From: Lycium barbarum
Taxonomy: Eukaryota > Streptophyta > Magnoliopsida > Solanales > Solanaceae
Direction of reading: 5' to 3'
DNA length: 64,000 bases
Assembly (NCBI RefSeq): GCF_019175385.1
Contig: NC_083345.1
Coordinates: 118,175,657 to 118,239,656, forward strand
Shown: piece by piece, positions 44,522-56,283 of the stretch
Numbering within the stretch: the stretch's first letter is position 1
Layout of the letters: each line of letters opens with the position of its first letter
Program-made: the position numbers and the translations under genes
Notes under the pieces: model-generated
Told to the model about the DNA's origin: nothing
Databases searched by the model: none
What the model saw: only the letters and a program-made list of their open reading frames with translations

Positions 44522-45663
44522 AAGGGCGTTTGGTCAGATTTTGTGGAAAAGAAAGCATAAAGAAGGATGGGAGCAATAAATGCTCCGTCCTTTCCACCAC
44601 ACCGAGCTCTGTTCACGCTCAAGTGGCGATGGGACATTGCAGTAGGGGATGGAGTAGGGTGGCGGCTAGGGTTTTGAACCCTAGCCTTTAGAAAAGAGGA
44701 ATTGCCCCTTTAAGGGTCATTTGGCTGAGGCAGGGGAGTATTATATGCCGCCTTGGGCCAGGTCTGGGCTGTTGGGCTTGGGTTCAGCCATTTAATAAAA
44801 TTAAAGGGGGAGGGGAGGGGTCTTTTGTATACAATGCGTATATTAAGTGTATACGTATATGTAGGGGCAGGGTGGGTATTTTAATAAAATAGGAAAACAC
44901 TCAAAACAACCAATTGGTGATCTTAGTAAATAAATCTGGTCAAATTAAGATGTAGTTAAATTTAAAACAGGACTAATAAATTTATTTTCGCAGATATGGC
45001 CTCAACTGGCTTTAAAAATAAATGATTGTTACAATTACAACCTTTTATCTAGCTAATTGCAAAAATATGCTTGACTAATCTTAATCTAATTAATTATTTC
45101 AAATATAGCCTTATTTTAGTACTGATTAACCGATTAAAGCTAATGTGCGCTAATGACCTCAATTGATTTGCCCATGGACTTGGTCATCTCAATTAAAGCC
45201 ACTAAGAGGCTAAATTTGCAAAATGACCCCTCTAATTAACCAAACTAATTACCAAAATAATTTATTAATTAAACAACTATGCAAACAAACAGAATCAAAG
45301 GTTGAGGGGTAAAATGGTCAATTCCTTTAACTACTCAAATTACCTTGGACAAAAATAGAATAAATCATTTATTAATCTGATTTTTCCTTGATTCAACAAT
45401 TAATTAAATAATTATTCAAAATTGTTTTGCTTTAAGTCAACCCAAATAAAATACTCCATAAATGTCATAAAATATCAATTAATTTTTACATAATTTTAAT
45501 GTCCTGAAAGTCTCTTTATCAATTTAAAGAGGTAAAATATTGGCCTGAATAATTTTATAAAAATCATTTAGACCCTTTAAATTGCACAGCTTATTTCATT
45601 TGTTATCCAAGGACTCTGAATAATTAAAACAAATTACGGGAGGTCAAAAATTAGGTGTCAACA
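44522..45663 (-). mobile_element. Tat/Ogre-type LTR, 5' part, minus strand
   Basis: Read from 45663 leftward the LTR starts TGTTGACACCTAATTTTTGA then CCTCCCGTAA and parallels the LTR at 11037. It shares TTTTTAATTAATTA-type stretches, a GGCCCAGACCTGGCCC phrase and a C-rich leader ending near 44640-44700 with CCCTAGCCGCCACC. It continues through the solo LTR insertion into 42081-42177 and was probably the target of the compound element too. Its 3' end is not identified. Confidence 0.6.
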
Positions 45664-45901
45664 TCGTTACCTAATTAATTTATGGAAATGAGGAAACCAA
45701 TTTTAAGGTTATTTAAGAAAAAAACCTTTTAGTACCAGAGTTTCGGAAAGGGTTCAGGTGATTCCCAGGGAGATGTATTAGGCACCTCGGTATTAAGAAA
45801 TCCGCATAATGCGGTTGACCAACAAGTTCTAGAAATGTGGCTTGAGTAAATATTTGCTTAAAATAGTGTTTAGAGAGTGTATATATAAAGTCTTGTTCAA
45901 G
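45664..45901 (-). mobile_element. Tat-type LTR 3' fragment, minus strand
   Basis: The reverse complement carries GTCAACCGCATTATGCGG, TTCTTAATACCGAGGTGCC, GGGAATCACCTGAACCC and AAATAACCTTAAAATTGG, the same ordered landmarks as 50120-50250 on the plus strand. It ends exactly where the LTR start at 45663 begins, so one LTR sits inside or next to another. Confidence 0.65.
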
Positions 45902-46889
45902 TGTTGACACCCAATTTTCCCCTCCATAAATTTATTTAATTAGTCGAACTTCTTATATTACAAACGAAGTGAAATATACACCTTTTAAAGATAAAAAGAT
46001 TTTACAAAAATTTTCCGGTGATACTTTACATCGAGTATATTATTATATGTTGTCTGCATAATTTTACATAATTATTATGATTTTTAAAACGTATTTATAA
46101 GAATTTAAAGTCAAGATAGTGAAGACAATTGTCTAATTAATTGTTTGGACCAAGCAGTGATTAGTTGATAAATATTCTACACTGTTAAATCAGGAAGTTT
46201 GATTAATTAAATCTCAAGTTTTACATCAATTTAGCTTTAATTACAATTACTTTAATTTGGTAACAATTGAACCATTTAATTGGTTTTCTACATCAATTGT
46301 CGCTACGATTGAAATAATGTTGGCTACGTTTTAAATAAAATCAAATCCACATTTGCACAAAATAACCAGCTTCGATTTAATACTTTTAATTTCTTAACAA
46401 ATGGTCTAAATCCCACTTCAATAAACGTCCGACCAACCCATCACTCTTTAATTTCCCTAAAAGCCTTTCTTTTCCTTCATTTTCATCCAAACAAACCAAC
46501 AAACTTGAGTTTTTCGAGGAAGTTCTCGTTCAAATTAAATTTTTTGGTCTCTCGGAAGTCTAATCGGGTGAAAGGAAAGTCCTCGACTCTCGTCGCTCCC
46601 GTCACTGCTCGGCGAAAAGGTAATTTTCTTCCTTGTCTTGGTGTTTTCAGTTCTGTACATTTCAAGTTTTGTGTTGATTAGTTTAGTCTCAATTAGTTTT
46701 AAGTTAGATGTCTTGTTTTTGCTTTAGTATTTCATTCTTGCAATTTTGTTTAATTTTCATATAAGTTGGTCTTAGTTCCAATCTTGTTTAAATGAGAATA
46801 TTTAGTTTCATTTTTAAGTTCTTTACTCCCTCTTTTCCTTAACATGACTTGGGGGGAATCTTCAAATCCCAATTGTCCTCGAGCTACTG

Positions 46890-47340
46890 CGTGAGATGAA
46901 TCGATGCTTTGCTGCCGCACCTCTGAGTCCATCTCTATTGCATTGTGAGCCCTTTCGTGACTACATATTGGTGTGTAACTATAGCTGCTGCATTTTCAGG
47001 GACAAATTCCTGCTTTACTGCTGCAACTTTGAGCCATTTCTGTTGTACTTGTGAGCTATTGTGGCTGCACAAACTTTAGATGCTCTCACGTCGTTGCTGC
47101 ACTTGAAATTTTGAGCCAGTTGGGGCTGCATATTGATGCGGTATCACCAGAGGAGCAAATACTACATTATTGATTGAGCTATTTCCTTTAAAGAACAGCT
47201 GAATTGCTGCTACAATTTGAGCTGAACCACTGCTATATTTCGGGCTGAATTGCTGCCACATTTTGCTGCTGCGTTTCGTGAAAAAAAAAAAAAAAAAAAA
47301 ACGCTGCCTCAAACAGCTGCTGCACTTCAGATATTTTACT
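46890..47340. repeat. GCTGC-word region
   Basis: GCTGC or TGCTGCA occurs about eleven times in 450 bp, often followed by an ACTTTGAGCC- or AATTTGAGCT-like phrase. A 20-A run interrupts it at 47281-47300. It reads like a diverged array of short phrases rather than a coding region. Confidence 0.65.
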
Positions 47341-47786
47341 GATTTGAACAGGTGCTAAGGCTGATGAGAAACGAATTTGAGGCCACGGCCAAGGTTGTCC
47401 CTCGGCTAGGCACTTCGATTAAAGGCGAGGATGAACTTATAATAAAATCACAAGGTAGAAATCAACATGGGTTTGGCAAGGCAACTAGAATGGCTGACAA
47501 GCCACTAGTTTGCAACCGCGACATGAATGAAATTTCTTTTGCCAAACTAAAAAATATAAGTATGAGCTAAAAAACATAAGTATGAGCTTTCGTAATCAAA
47601 ACTCTCAAGGATTCCGATATGAGTCTGAAGAAAAAACAATTGTTTATATTTATAGATGTCAACCATAGGGTGGCACATAATTTGACTAGCGAAACAGTAG
47701 AGCAAAGCTTATGAAGACAGAGTAAAAGAATTGGATATTTGGAGTTTTGGGACTTTCGACGAAGAACCGAAAGAGCGAAGAGAAGA

Positions 47787-47812
47787 TCCACTCCTATTTA
47801 AATAGGAGTGGA
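47787..47812. repeat. Perfect 26-bp palindrome
   Basis: The half-site TCCACTCCTATTT is followed immediately by its exact reverse complement. The centre is TATTTAAATA, a symmetric TATA-like core, so it could work in either direction or form a cruciform. Confidence 0.95.
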
Positions 47813-48616
47813 ATTGCGGCAAAATCGGTCCATTAGTGATCTGGGGCCAAAAGCCCAAGTCACTCTCTACCCTCCCCTTTTTATTTATTTATCTTGTTTA
47901 TTTGTATTATCTGTGCATTGATGTAAAAACACGCTGATATGTTATTGAAACCCGTTAGAACGTTGGTTGAAATCTGTATAGGCAAACGATGCTGAAATGG
48001 TTAGAATGAATAGGAAACCAATGTTTATAAAATTTGGGCCCAACGGAAGAAGATAAAGGGGTACTTACTTTATAAACAAAAAATGATAAAAATGCTTCCT
48101 TTTAAGAAATGGAAATGAGATGACTCCCTTTTATTTTGAAACCCAACTTTTCAAACTCATAAGTTATGACGTAAAAGAATCTGAGAATATTTCATTCAAA
48201 GAAAAAGGTTTTGTTTTTGAAAGAAAAAAATGTACAAGGGGTTTAAATTGGCCTCAAAACAGTTTTGGGCCTTGGCCCATATAACTTAAATACACAAAAG
48301 GAGGAATTTTTACTTTAAATTGGGTTCTGATGAAGGATTTAGACAAGGGCAAAAAACCTATATGTATATGGTAAGAGGGTATATTTACAGAACATGGCGA
48401 TATTTTTCAGTTTACAAAATATATCAATAAAATAAAATCTATATGAATTATCCACTCTTCTCTCCATTCAAAATTTAGAGATGTAGTTCCCTGATTTTCT
48501 CTAACTTTTGCTTCCTTATTTCATCCACTTTTCTCTCCCCATTTAAAATTAAGAGATATTGTTACCTAATTTTCTCCAACTTTTACTCAAAAAGTCCATT
48601 ATAATCGGTAATTTTT

Positions 48617-49085
48617 ATGTACAAAGTTCATACACCAAAAAACATAGATGTATAATTTTCGTATGCAATATGTATAACTGTATAGATTCTTATATTTTTA
48701 TATATGAAATATGTATAAAAATTGTATGTGTATTTTGATTATTATAAAGTACATATAAATTGTATAAAATCTAATCAAAGTATGTATAAATTTTGAGAAA
48801 AATATGTATAATAAACTTGTAATTGATACAAACCAGATTCCATATAAAGTTCATACACTAGAAAATAAATATATATTAATTTTTGTATGCAATATGTATA
48901 ATTTATTATGTATAAATGTAGTACTCGTTATAATTTCTATGTATGAAATATGTATAAAAGTTGTATGTATATTGTGATTATGATAAAGTGCATATAAATT
49001 GTATAAAATCTAATCAAAGTATGTATAGATTATGAGAAAGCATATATGTATAATAAGTTTTCTGATTGATACAAACCCAATTCCA
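48617..49085. repeat. About 225-bp tandem duplication, AT-rich
   Basis: Copy 1 starts near 48617 and copy 2 near 48840. Shared landmarks include AAAGTTCATACAC, TATGCAATATGTATAA, ATGAAATATGTATAAAA, TTGTATAAAATCTAATCAAA, GTATGTATA and TGATACAAACC. Confidence 0.85.
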
Positions 49086-49412
49086 TCCACATTTCATACA
49101 CATATCAGTTTCCAATATTTTTAAGACTAATTGATATCGAATTTCATATACATTGTGCCGCGTATATCTAAAAAATGACATATAGCAGACTCCATACGCA
49201 TTTCATACATGTATTAGGTTTCAACATTTTTTAAACTACAGTTTATCTAATTTATATAGATTTTCAAAACACGCAATGATCATATGTATCTCAAAACGAT
49301 ACAAAGCAATTTTTATATACAATTAATACACAAGAATATTTTGTAATATTGGTTTGAAAATTCATGTTAGGAGAAAAGATGGATTATAGGTATGAAAATG
49401 GTGTCTATCATA

Positions 49413-49429
49413 GGGGGGGGGGGGGGGGG

Positions 49430-49461
<32 letters not shown>
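49413..49461. repeat. Poly-G run (18) followed by (GA)n
   Basis: Eighteen G are followed by AGGG and about 14 GA units. Runs of this kind are prone to sequencing error and length change. Confidence 0.9.
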
Positions 49462-49468
<7 letters not shown>

Positions 49469-50340
49469 TTAAAAAGAAGAAGAAGTTGGAATGGTAACTA
49501 TCTTAGAATTAAGTCCATATTTAAAATTAGATTTTCTTCCTTAAAAAAAGCCTAAATCGTGGGTATCCCATTAAGTCCAAATCTGATATACTTTATAATT
49601 TTGTTGGTATGTTTTGTAAATAAGGAAAAATATCCTTATGTTTTGTAATATAGAATTTTAAACAGGTCTTATTAGGTCATTTTTCCTTAAGGATAGGGTT
49701 GATCTACATTTTTTAGGGAAAATACGTGACACTTATCTTAAAAACTTTATTTTCAAAAAGTACAAGTCTTATTTGAATTTTGTTAAACTCATGGCATATC
49801 GAACAAAGGACATGTACTTGAACCGTTTTTTTTTTTTTTTAAACTTATATGGATATATAAGATTATAACACTTTAGATTAAATCAATTGGAACTCTACAT
49901 AAGAGAAATCTTGAGTGTGTTTTGGTGTGAAAGGTGAAATAAAACTATTCAAGTCCTTATTTGAATTTCCAAAATATTCCACTCTTTTGACAAAAAAAAA
50001 TAAGAGGAACTTTATTTTCATAAAATCATTTTCCTTTTTGATATGCCATGACTTTTATACATACATCATTTTAAACACATTTTCAAGCAAGTATTTACTA
50101 AAGCCACACTTTCAAAATTCGAAGGTCGACCGCATTAAGCGGATTCTTAATACTAGGGTGCCTAACACTTTCCTCGGGGAATCATCTGAACCCTTACCTG
50201 AATTCTGATAATAAAATGGTTTTTATCAAATAACCTTAAAATTGATTTTCCTAATTTTCATAAATAAAATTAAGCAGCAACTCGAAAAAATAGTAAATCC
50301 AAACGGAGTCCACAATTATGAAGTAGCTTTTATGCCTCGC

Positions 50341-51038
50341 GCAAAAGTGAATCGTAACACATGGCATATCAAAGAAATGAGTCTAAGTAAAATCCTTTCA
50401 TTTTTCATTTAAGTTGGAATCACAAAAAAGAGTTTAAATAATCTCATTTTTTCACTTTCTCAAACAAAAACACACTCAAAGTTTCCTCAAATAGAGTTCT
50501 ACTTAATTTGGTCCAAAGTGATGTAATATTATTTGTTTAGATTAGTTTTGAGATAAAAGTTCAAGTTTATTGTTCTTTAAAATAGTCATGATTTCAACCA
50601 CGTTTATACATTTTTTGTAGAAAATCATTTGGAAAGCTAAATTACTTCTTTTTCTTTGTAAATCTAGGTCAACCTCATTTAGTCCAAACCCTTCTTCCAA
50701 ACTCTAAACAATTTAGAGTCCCTTTTGTTTATATGGGCTGAAAAATCCTAAACAAAACTGAGGAAAGAACGTCTTTAAAATCTTTTTTGGAGTAACATTT
50801 CTTTAAATAAAAAACTATTTGAAAACTTTGGTTTTTAGGGAAAGATCTTTTTATTCTCATCTTAAAAAACATTTTTTTTCTCAGAGCATTTACAAACTGA
50901 GTACTTCTTTTATCTTTTAGTGCAGGTCCAAGTTACAAATGTGGGTTTTCAATTCACTCTAACGATATCAATATCGTTTGCCTAATCCTATTTCATTTAG
51001 GTTCTAAACAAAATTCCAATAATATCACAAGTAGCTTT
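50341..51038. other. Unassigned AT-rich sequence
   Basis: I see no gene. Some phrases (ATGGCATATC at about 50363) echo 49790-49800, so it may be a duplicated part of the decayed Tat-type element, possibly its post-LTR leader. Confidence 0.35.
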
Positions 51039-51463
51039 TGTCACGACTCATTTCACGGATCATGATGGCAGCTACACTATCCCTCCGGTAGGCGAACCAT
51101 TCTCATATTAATCATAAATTTAAGAAAGAAATTGTGGAAGTTAAATACATCAAATACTACTAACATTCTTAATATTATAAATAAGTACGGAGAAATACTA
51201 AGGTTTTATGATTCCCAAAACCTGGTCCGATTTGTACAAGAGCATCTAAATATTATTACAAATCCTTGAATATTGAATAGTAACAACTGTCACAAAAGAA
51301 AGAAAAGAAGGAAGTAAGATAGAGGGAGATTCAGGGTTGCTAATAGGATATGATGACTCACCCTGAAACTCGGAGGCCCACAGCTAGAACACGGAGCAGT
51401 ATCTGCACCCAAAACGATGCAACAAGTGTAATATGAGTACAACAACTAGTACTCGCAGGCAAT

Positions 51464-52365
51464 AGGGGTGTACAAAGCAAACCGACAAACTGCACCAAAC
51501 CGATAACCCGAGAAAAAATCCCGACTAGTGGTTTGGTTTGACTTGGTTTGGTGTTGAAAAAAAAAACTCGATCATAATTGGTTTGGTTTGGTTTTAGCTA
51601 AAAAAAGTCAAACCGAACCAAACCGACCCGACATTACGTGTATTCGATTTTAAAAATATTTTATACATAAAAATATCTATTTGTAATGTAATTTGTTAAT
51701 ATTTCTTAAATTTTTTCATAATTTTTTGTCTTTTATCATATTTATTTAAGCTTGAACTTACAATTGTGAATGCCAATAAGTTTTATATCCCATAGATTTT
51801 AGTAACTCAAATAAAGTCCAAATCAAAACCAACTCAACACTAATGCTAACAAAAGAAATTCAATTCTAATACTAGGAATGGCAGAAATTTTGGATATCTA
51901 TTCTTTAGTTTTGCATAATTGGTTTAGAGTATAAAAATAAATAGCTTAATTTTTTTCTTTGTCACGTAATGTATACTTATTAGCTGTACTTATTTTAGCA
52001 TACTCAGTATTTAGATTAAAGTCATTTTCTTTATGGCTTATTAATTAACAATATTTATTTTAACTGATTTTTTTTATTGAATATTTTAATACAATGTCAT
52101 CACTCATCTCACACTTTGTTTATTTTCTTAAGAAACACCTTAGTTATATAGTTGTATCTTACTATGACTAAAGAAATATTTGAAGTAAAAGTCATATGTT
52201 TTGTATGAAGAATTTTTCGAAAAAAACCGAATGACCCAAGAAAACCCGAAGTTGAAAAACCCGGATTTTATTGGTTTGGTTTGGTTTATAAATTTAAAAA
52301 CCTGATGCAATTGGTTTGGTTTGGTATTTGAAAAATCCGAACCAACTCAGTCCATGTACACACCT
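51464..52365. mobile_element. Non-autonomous DNA transposon (hAT-like) with TTGGT repeats
   Basis: The ends are AGGGGTGTACA and TGTACACACCT, imperfect inverted repeats. Both subterminal regions are rich in TTGGTTTGGTTTGG or its complement AACCAAACC, a pattern seen in common solanaceous hAT-like non-autonomous elements. There is no transposase. The flanks CAGGCAAT and AGTATAAT share only their last bases, so the 8-bp duplication is not convincing. Confidence 0.65.
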
Positions 52366-52838
52366 AGTATAATAGGCTAATGATTCACATATTACCATAA
52401 AATTATTCGAATTAGAAACAACCTTTAAGAAGGGAAACCCAGGCCCACAAGGGCAAAAATAGAAATTTCAAGTTTGAAAAAGGTTTATCAAGATTAGGAA
52501 GTCAAACACCTAATATCATCACCAACTAGTACCAATTTAGCATCGATTTCGTCATTAATTGAAATTCCTAATTTTAGAGAAACCCCTAATTTCTCATAAT
52601 CAAATTCTTACATAAAAAAGAGGGATTCAAGCTTAGCAACAAGTACCCCAATGATCCCATGACTAGATTCAACAATATTTCCCAACAAAACACATTTAGA
52701 TTAACAAAACTCATAAAATCGTCACTAGGGTTTATAACTCAATCTTCCCCAACTAAAACCGTAATATTAGTAGCATTTCCATATTTAAACTATAAATAAA
52801 ACACAAGGAGAGTAAAAGAAGTTTACCCAAGGAAGAAT

Positions 52839-52867
<29 letters not shown>
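52839..52867. repeat. Poly-C run (29)
   Basis: Twenty-nine consecutive C lie inside the gypsy LTR. Unlike the run at 58628 it is not at a polypurine-tract position as far as I can tell. Confidence 0.9.
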
Positions 52868-52869
<2 letters not shown>

Positions 52870-52974
52870 ACTTCCTCAAATCGCCTCCTATCTCTTTCTA
52901 GGTTTTCAATTTAGTGAATGAGGCAAATGGGTTCGGATTAGGGAATTTAAGAAATCTAAAACAGTGATTTCAGC

Positions 52975-53210
52975 CTCTGCAGAACCCGTGCCCGCAGATG
53001 CGAACTCGCTTCCGCAAAGATATGTTCGCAGAAGCGGACTCATTAAATGACTTGGCACCTCGTCGATGCGGAAAAACCTTCGCAAGTGTTATACCGCGCC
53101 TACAGAAGAAATCTCGCAGATGCAGAAATACCCGACTCAGCACAATATCGCATCTGTAGACCAGGCCTCGCAGAAGCTGGCCCGCAGATGCGGCCAAACC
53201 TCCTCATCAG
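52975..53210. repeat. GCAGATGCG word block in LTR
   Basis: About ten words occur in 236 bp: CCGCAGATGCGA, TTCGCAGAAGCGG, GTCGATGCGG, TCGCAGATGCAG, TCGCATCTG, TCGCAGAAGC and CCGCAGATGCGG, among others. They occur in both orientations, with 10-25 bases between. The block starts about 460 bp into the LTR. Confidence 0.88.
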
Positions 53211-53671
53211 CGGCACACCAGGAAACCAGAAAATCCTAGTTTTCACTAAGCTCAACCCAAAACCCACATCCATCCGAGACCTCCCAGATAAAAACCAAAT
53301 GTGCATGTCAATGTAAACACGCTACGAACTCACCCGTACCCTTGGAATTCTCAACAGAGGTCATCTTGACTCAGTCAACCCCCAAAAGCCCAAAAATAAG
53401 TTTCCAAACAAAGGACCAAAATACCCCCGAGTGCCTTGGGAACCGAACCAATATCCTACCAAATTATAGACGACCTTCTGGACCTAATGGAATCGGCAAA
53501 AATCATAAAAAGGTCAGTTTATCCAAAAGTCAACTATTGATCAAAGGTTTCACATATTCAACTTAGAACTTCTAATTTCCTCAAAAATCAAACAAGGCTC
53601 TAATGAGGCTAGGGGAAGGGTCAACAGGGGTAAAAGGATAAAATACCTAGACAACCAAATAGATCGTTACA

Positions 53672-53865
53672 CATAGGTACATAGCACATAAAACATGAAG
53701 AGAAACAAGGGAAATATGCTACGGGCTTTGCGTCATAGTCATGACCCATGGGGTACTCGCGACCCGATCCCATGTTGCGGCGTGCAACCTGATCCATAGA
53801 TACGTATGTAGCGGCGTGCAATCCGATCCCATGTTACGCGTGCAACCCGATCCCGATCTATTCTA
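53672..53865. mobile_element. Gypsy LTR fragment with GCGTGCAAC words
   Basis: It resembles the mid-part of a minus-oriented gypsy LTR (GACCCATGGGGTACTCGCG, compare GACCCATGGGGGACTCGCG at 4540). It contains four variants of GCGTGCAACCCGATCCCATG at 53745-53860. It is cut on the right by the copia LTR. Confidence 0.55.
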
Positions 53866-55116
53866 TGTTAGATTATTATATCTTTTTTTTTAAATTTAAT
53901 CATCTAACATTCGAAAGTTATCAAAATTAGTAGTTAAATTAAAAATTACTAGTATATAAATACCGAATTATGGAAATTGGCATGTTAAGAAATAATGGCA
54001 AATTATTATTTATGCTAATTTGAAATAAATTCTCAGTAAAACCATCAATTATTTTAATTTTATAATCCAATGGGTTATCATGAATTTAAGTTTTTCTTTT
54101 TTTGGTAGAAACGATAGAACATATATTATATAATTACAAAAAGCATCATACAAAGGATACGCATTGCGATATATGACCAGAAGAGTTTGTAGCAAGGAAT
54201 CCTTAGTTACTAAAGAAATAGCCGATATTTTCCTAAAAGTATTACAGCTCTTGACATATGTGTTGGTAAAACTGTGTTCAGAACCGTAGGAAACAACAAC
54301 CGGAAACTGGAAAAACCAGAAAGTAGGAAAAAACAGAAACTGTGTAAAGTTAGAAAAATTTCAGAAACTAAGAAATATCCGAGACCACAGAATTCACGGT
54401 GTGTCCTTAAGGAATTCAATCCCCTCATTGTACCCAAGGTTATGGATTATTTCCTCCCAGGAAAAAAAGGATATATCTGTCGCAGGAGTGGCGGTACCTC
54501 AAACGCCTACGACTTCGACGAACTCAAATTAGGCAACGAACCACACACAGACTCAATAGTTTTATTTCAGGAAAAGAATGCAGAATTTTCTATGCAGAAA
54601 AATTTTCAGTAGTTGAAAAATGAGGCATTGCCTCAGTTTATATAGCCGCGAAACATACCTGTTCAGAACAGGTTTGGTGGCTGTTCAGAAAGGCCTTGCC
54701 TTTTTCGAAAAAATAAGAACGTTGGGATTTATTCCGCGAAATTTAATTAATTACCAATTAATATTTTCCCCCAGAAATAAAAAATAATTTCAGAAAATGA
54801 ATATTGAAGTTAAATAAATTTGGTCCAAAAAGATTATCAATTAATCATTTGACCAAATCCAAATCCAAATCCAAATCCAAATCCGAGCCGAGCGACGACG
54901 ACGGCGCGAGGGGAGTCCCTCTTCTCAACCCTTTAAGATCTAGAAATTTTTTTTTCTAATATAAGCACATAACTTTTCATTTCTACCACCAATGTGGTAC
55001 AAAGCTCCTTTTCAAAGGAACTTTGCTCTAAACTTTATTTTCCTTCCATTGTCTTTTTTTCTCCATTTCTCATTCACACCAACTTAGCTAGCTTTAATCA
55101 TTAACTAGCTTTAACA
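53866..55116 (-). mobile_element. Ty1/copia 3' LTR
   Basis: The LTR runs TGTTAGATTATTATATC to ACTAGCTTTAACA (TGTTA...TAACA) and is 1.25 kb long. Its right edge is followed by ATCCCCCACATAAATG, the complement of the CATTTATGTGGGGGAT polypurine tract that precedes copia 3' LTRs, and then by copia coding remnants. This fixes a minus orientation. The left flank TTCTA is half of a target duplication whose partner is lost because the 5' part of the element is missing. Confidence 0.8.
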
Positions 55117-56283
55117 ATCCCCCACATAAATGGGGAATGGCTATATGATGAAAAACATGCATTACAAAAAAAAACTGTATGATTCGTAAGCAAGGATTAA
55201 TCGCATCTGGATAAGTAGATTTCTCTTTGAACTTTCCGTAGTGAACATATATCAGATATACTCGGTCAATATTTGAACCGTTGAGATTTGGTGTATACCT
55301 AGACAACCACATGTCACACAATTAACCCTTTAACCGTCTTCGGTTCTCATTGTTTTGTTCGTTTCAGCCATGAACACTGCCTGGTTGAAAAGTGCGTAGA
55401 GAATTGGCTTTATAGAATTCTCCTTGAAGCGGCTTACACTTCACACTTACATAGGTGATTCCTAAATGTGTCATCCCGTAGATACACTATCTGATATACC
55501 CTGTATCAAACTTAGAAACCATTAAAAAGCCTTAATGTTTTATCCTGGTACTGAACATTGTCTCATCACGAGAATGAACCAAAAAGTTATTGTAACAATG
55601 TTGAACCGTTATCAATGACTTTGTTTGATCTCTTGAACCTAGATATTGGGATCTCCAGTCTTCTAGGTAGAGTTACCGCCACGATGACTTGTCCTCAACC
55701 ATAGTCCTATTCCCCTCGATGATCATTCAACCACCTCTCTAGTTAGGCCTTTAGTTAGTGGATCTGACACATTATCTCTGGACATAACATAGTCAATTGT
55801 AATAATTCCACTAGATAGTAGTTGTCTAACGGTACTATGTCTTCGTCGTATGTGGCGAGACTTTCCGTTGTACATAACGCTCCCGGCTCTTCCTATTGTC
55901 GTTTGGCTATCGCAATGTATGCATATAGGAGCCAACGGTTTGGGCCAAAATGGAATGTCTTCTAAGAAATTACGGAGCCATTCAGCTTCTTCACTGGCTT
56001 TGTCTAAAGCTATGAACTTAGACTTCATTGTAGAGTGGGCGATACATGTGTGTTTGGATGACTTCCAAGACACTGCTCCTTCACCTATGGTAAAAATGTG
56101 TCCACTTGTGGATTTTGTTTCAGTTGAACCGGTGATCCAATTTGCATCACTTATCCTTCAATAACTGCAGGATACCTGTTATAATGCAAAGCAAAGTTTT
56201 GAGTATGTTTCAAATACCCCCAAACTCGTTTCATTTCCAGCCAATGATTTTGGTCAGGATTACTAGTGTAGCGACTTAGTTTA
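55117..56283 (-). pseudogene. Ty1/copia polyprotein C-terminus (RNase H), broken
   Basis: The minus strand from 56283 reads SRYTSNPDQNHWLEMKRV, LKHTQNFALHYNRYPAV, a frame change, then [71 protein letters not shown], and [15 protein letters not shown], ending with a stop near 55723. This is the RT tail and RNase H of a copia polyprotein, with the usual SWKS, E-x-E and HCD/RH motifs ([10 protein letters not shown] for CDSQAAI). Stops and frameshifts lie upstream of 56073. A 600-base untranslated tail leads to the polypurine tract at 55117-55132. The 5' part was cut off where the gypsy LTR begins at 56284. Confidence 0.9.

Larger units (their letters stand above)
45902..50340 (+). mobile_element. 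Tat/Ogre-type LTR, plus strand, decayed
   Basis: It begins TGTTGACACCCAATTTTCC at 45902. Landmarks of the LTR 3' region (GTCGACCGCATTAAGCGG, TAATACTAGGGTGCC, GGGAATCATCTGAACCC) appear at 50125-50200, followed by a worn GTGGCGACTC-like stretch (AGCAGCAACTCG) near 50275. The precise end is not clear. The first kilobase contains a CG-containing leader ending in a candidate splice donor, GGCGAAAAGGTAATTTTC (GT at 46620). Later parts include GCTGC-word text, a palindrome, AT-rich tandem repeats and a G-run. The LTR may itself be interrupted by another insertion around 48.36-49.56 kb. Confidence 0.55.
51039..53671 (-). mobile_element. Ty3/gypsy (Tekay-like) LTR, minus strand
   Basis: The edges are TGTCACGACTCATTTCACGG on the left and ATAGATCGTTACA on the right, so on the minus strand it reads TGTAACGATC...GAGTCGTGACA, the form of other gypsy LTRs here. 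It is interrupted by a DNA transposon (51464-52365) and a 29-C run, and holds a GCAGATGCG word block (52975-53210). The flanking pentamers GCTTT and CATAG do not match, so one end may have recombined or been misjudged. No internal region is attached. Confidence 0.65.

Noticed and set aside
47567..47791. 74-codon frame starting at the palindrome
   Set aside because: No recognisable family, and it overlaps LTR text with an equally long frame on the other strand. Not supported.
51464..52365. Clean 8-bp TSD for the TTGGT-rich element
   Set aside because: The flanks CAGGCAAT and AGTATAAT agree only in the last three bases, so I report the element without a confirmed duplication.
54274..54612. 112-codon Lys-rich frame in the copia LTR
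   Set aside because: It lies wholly within the LTR and shows no motif. A-rich LTR text explains the Lys content.
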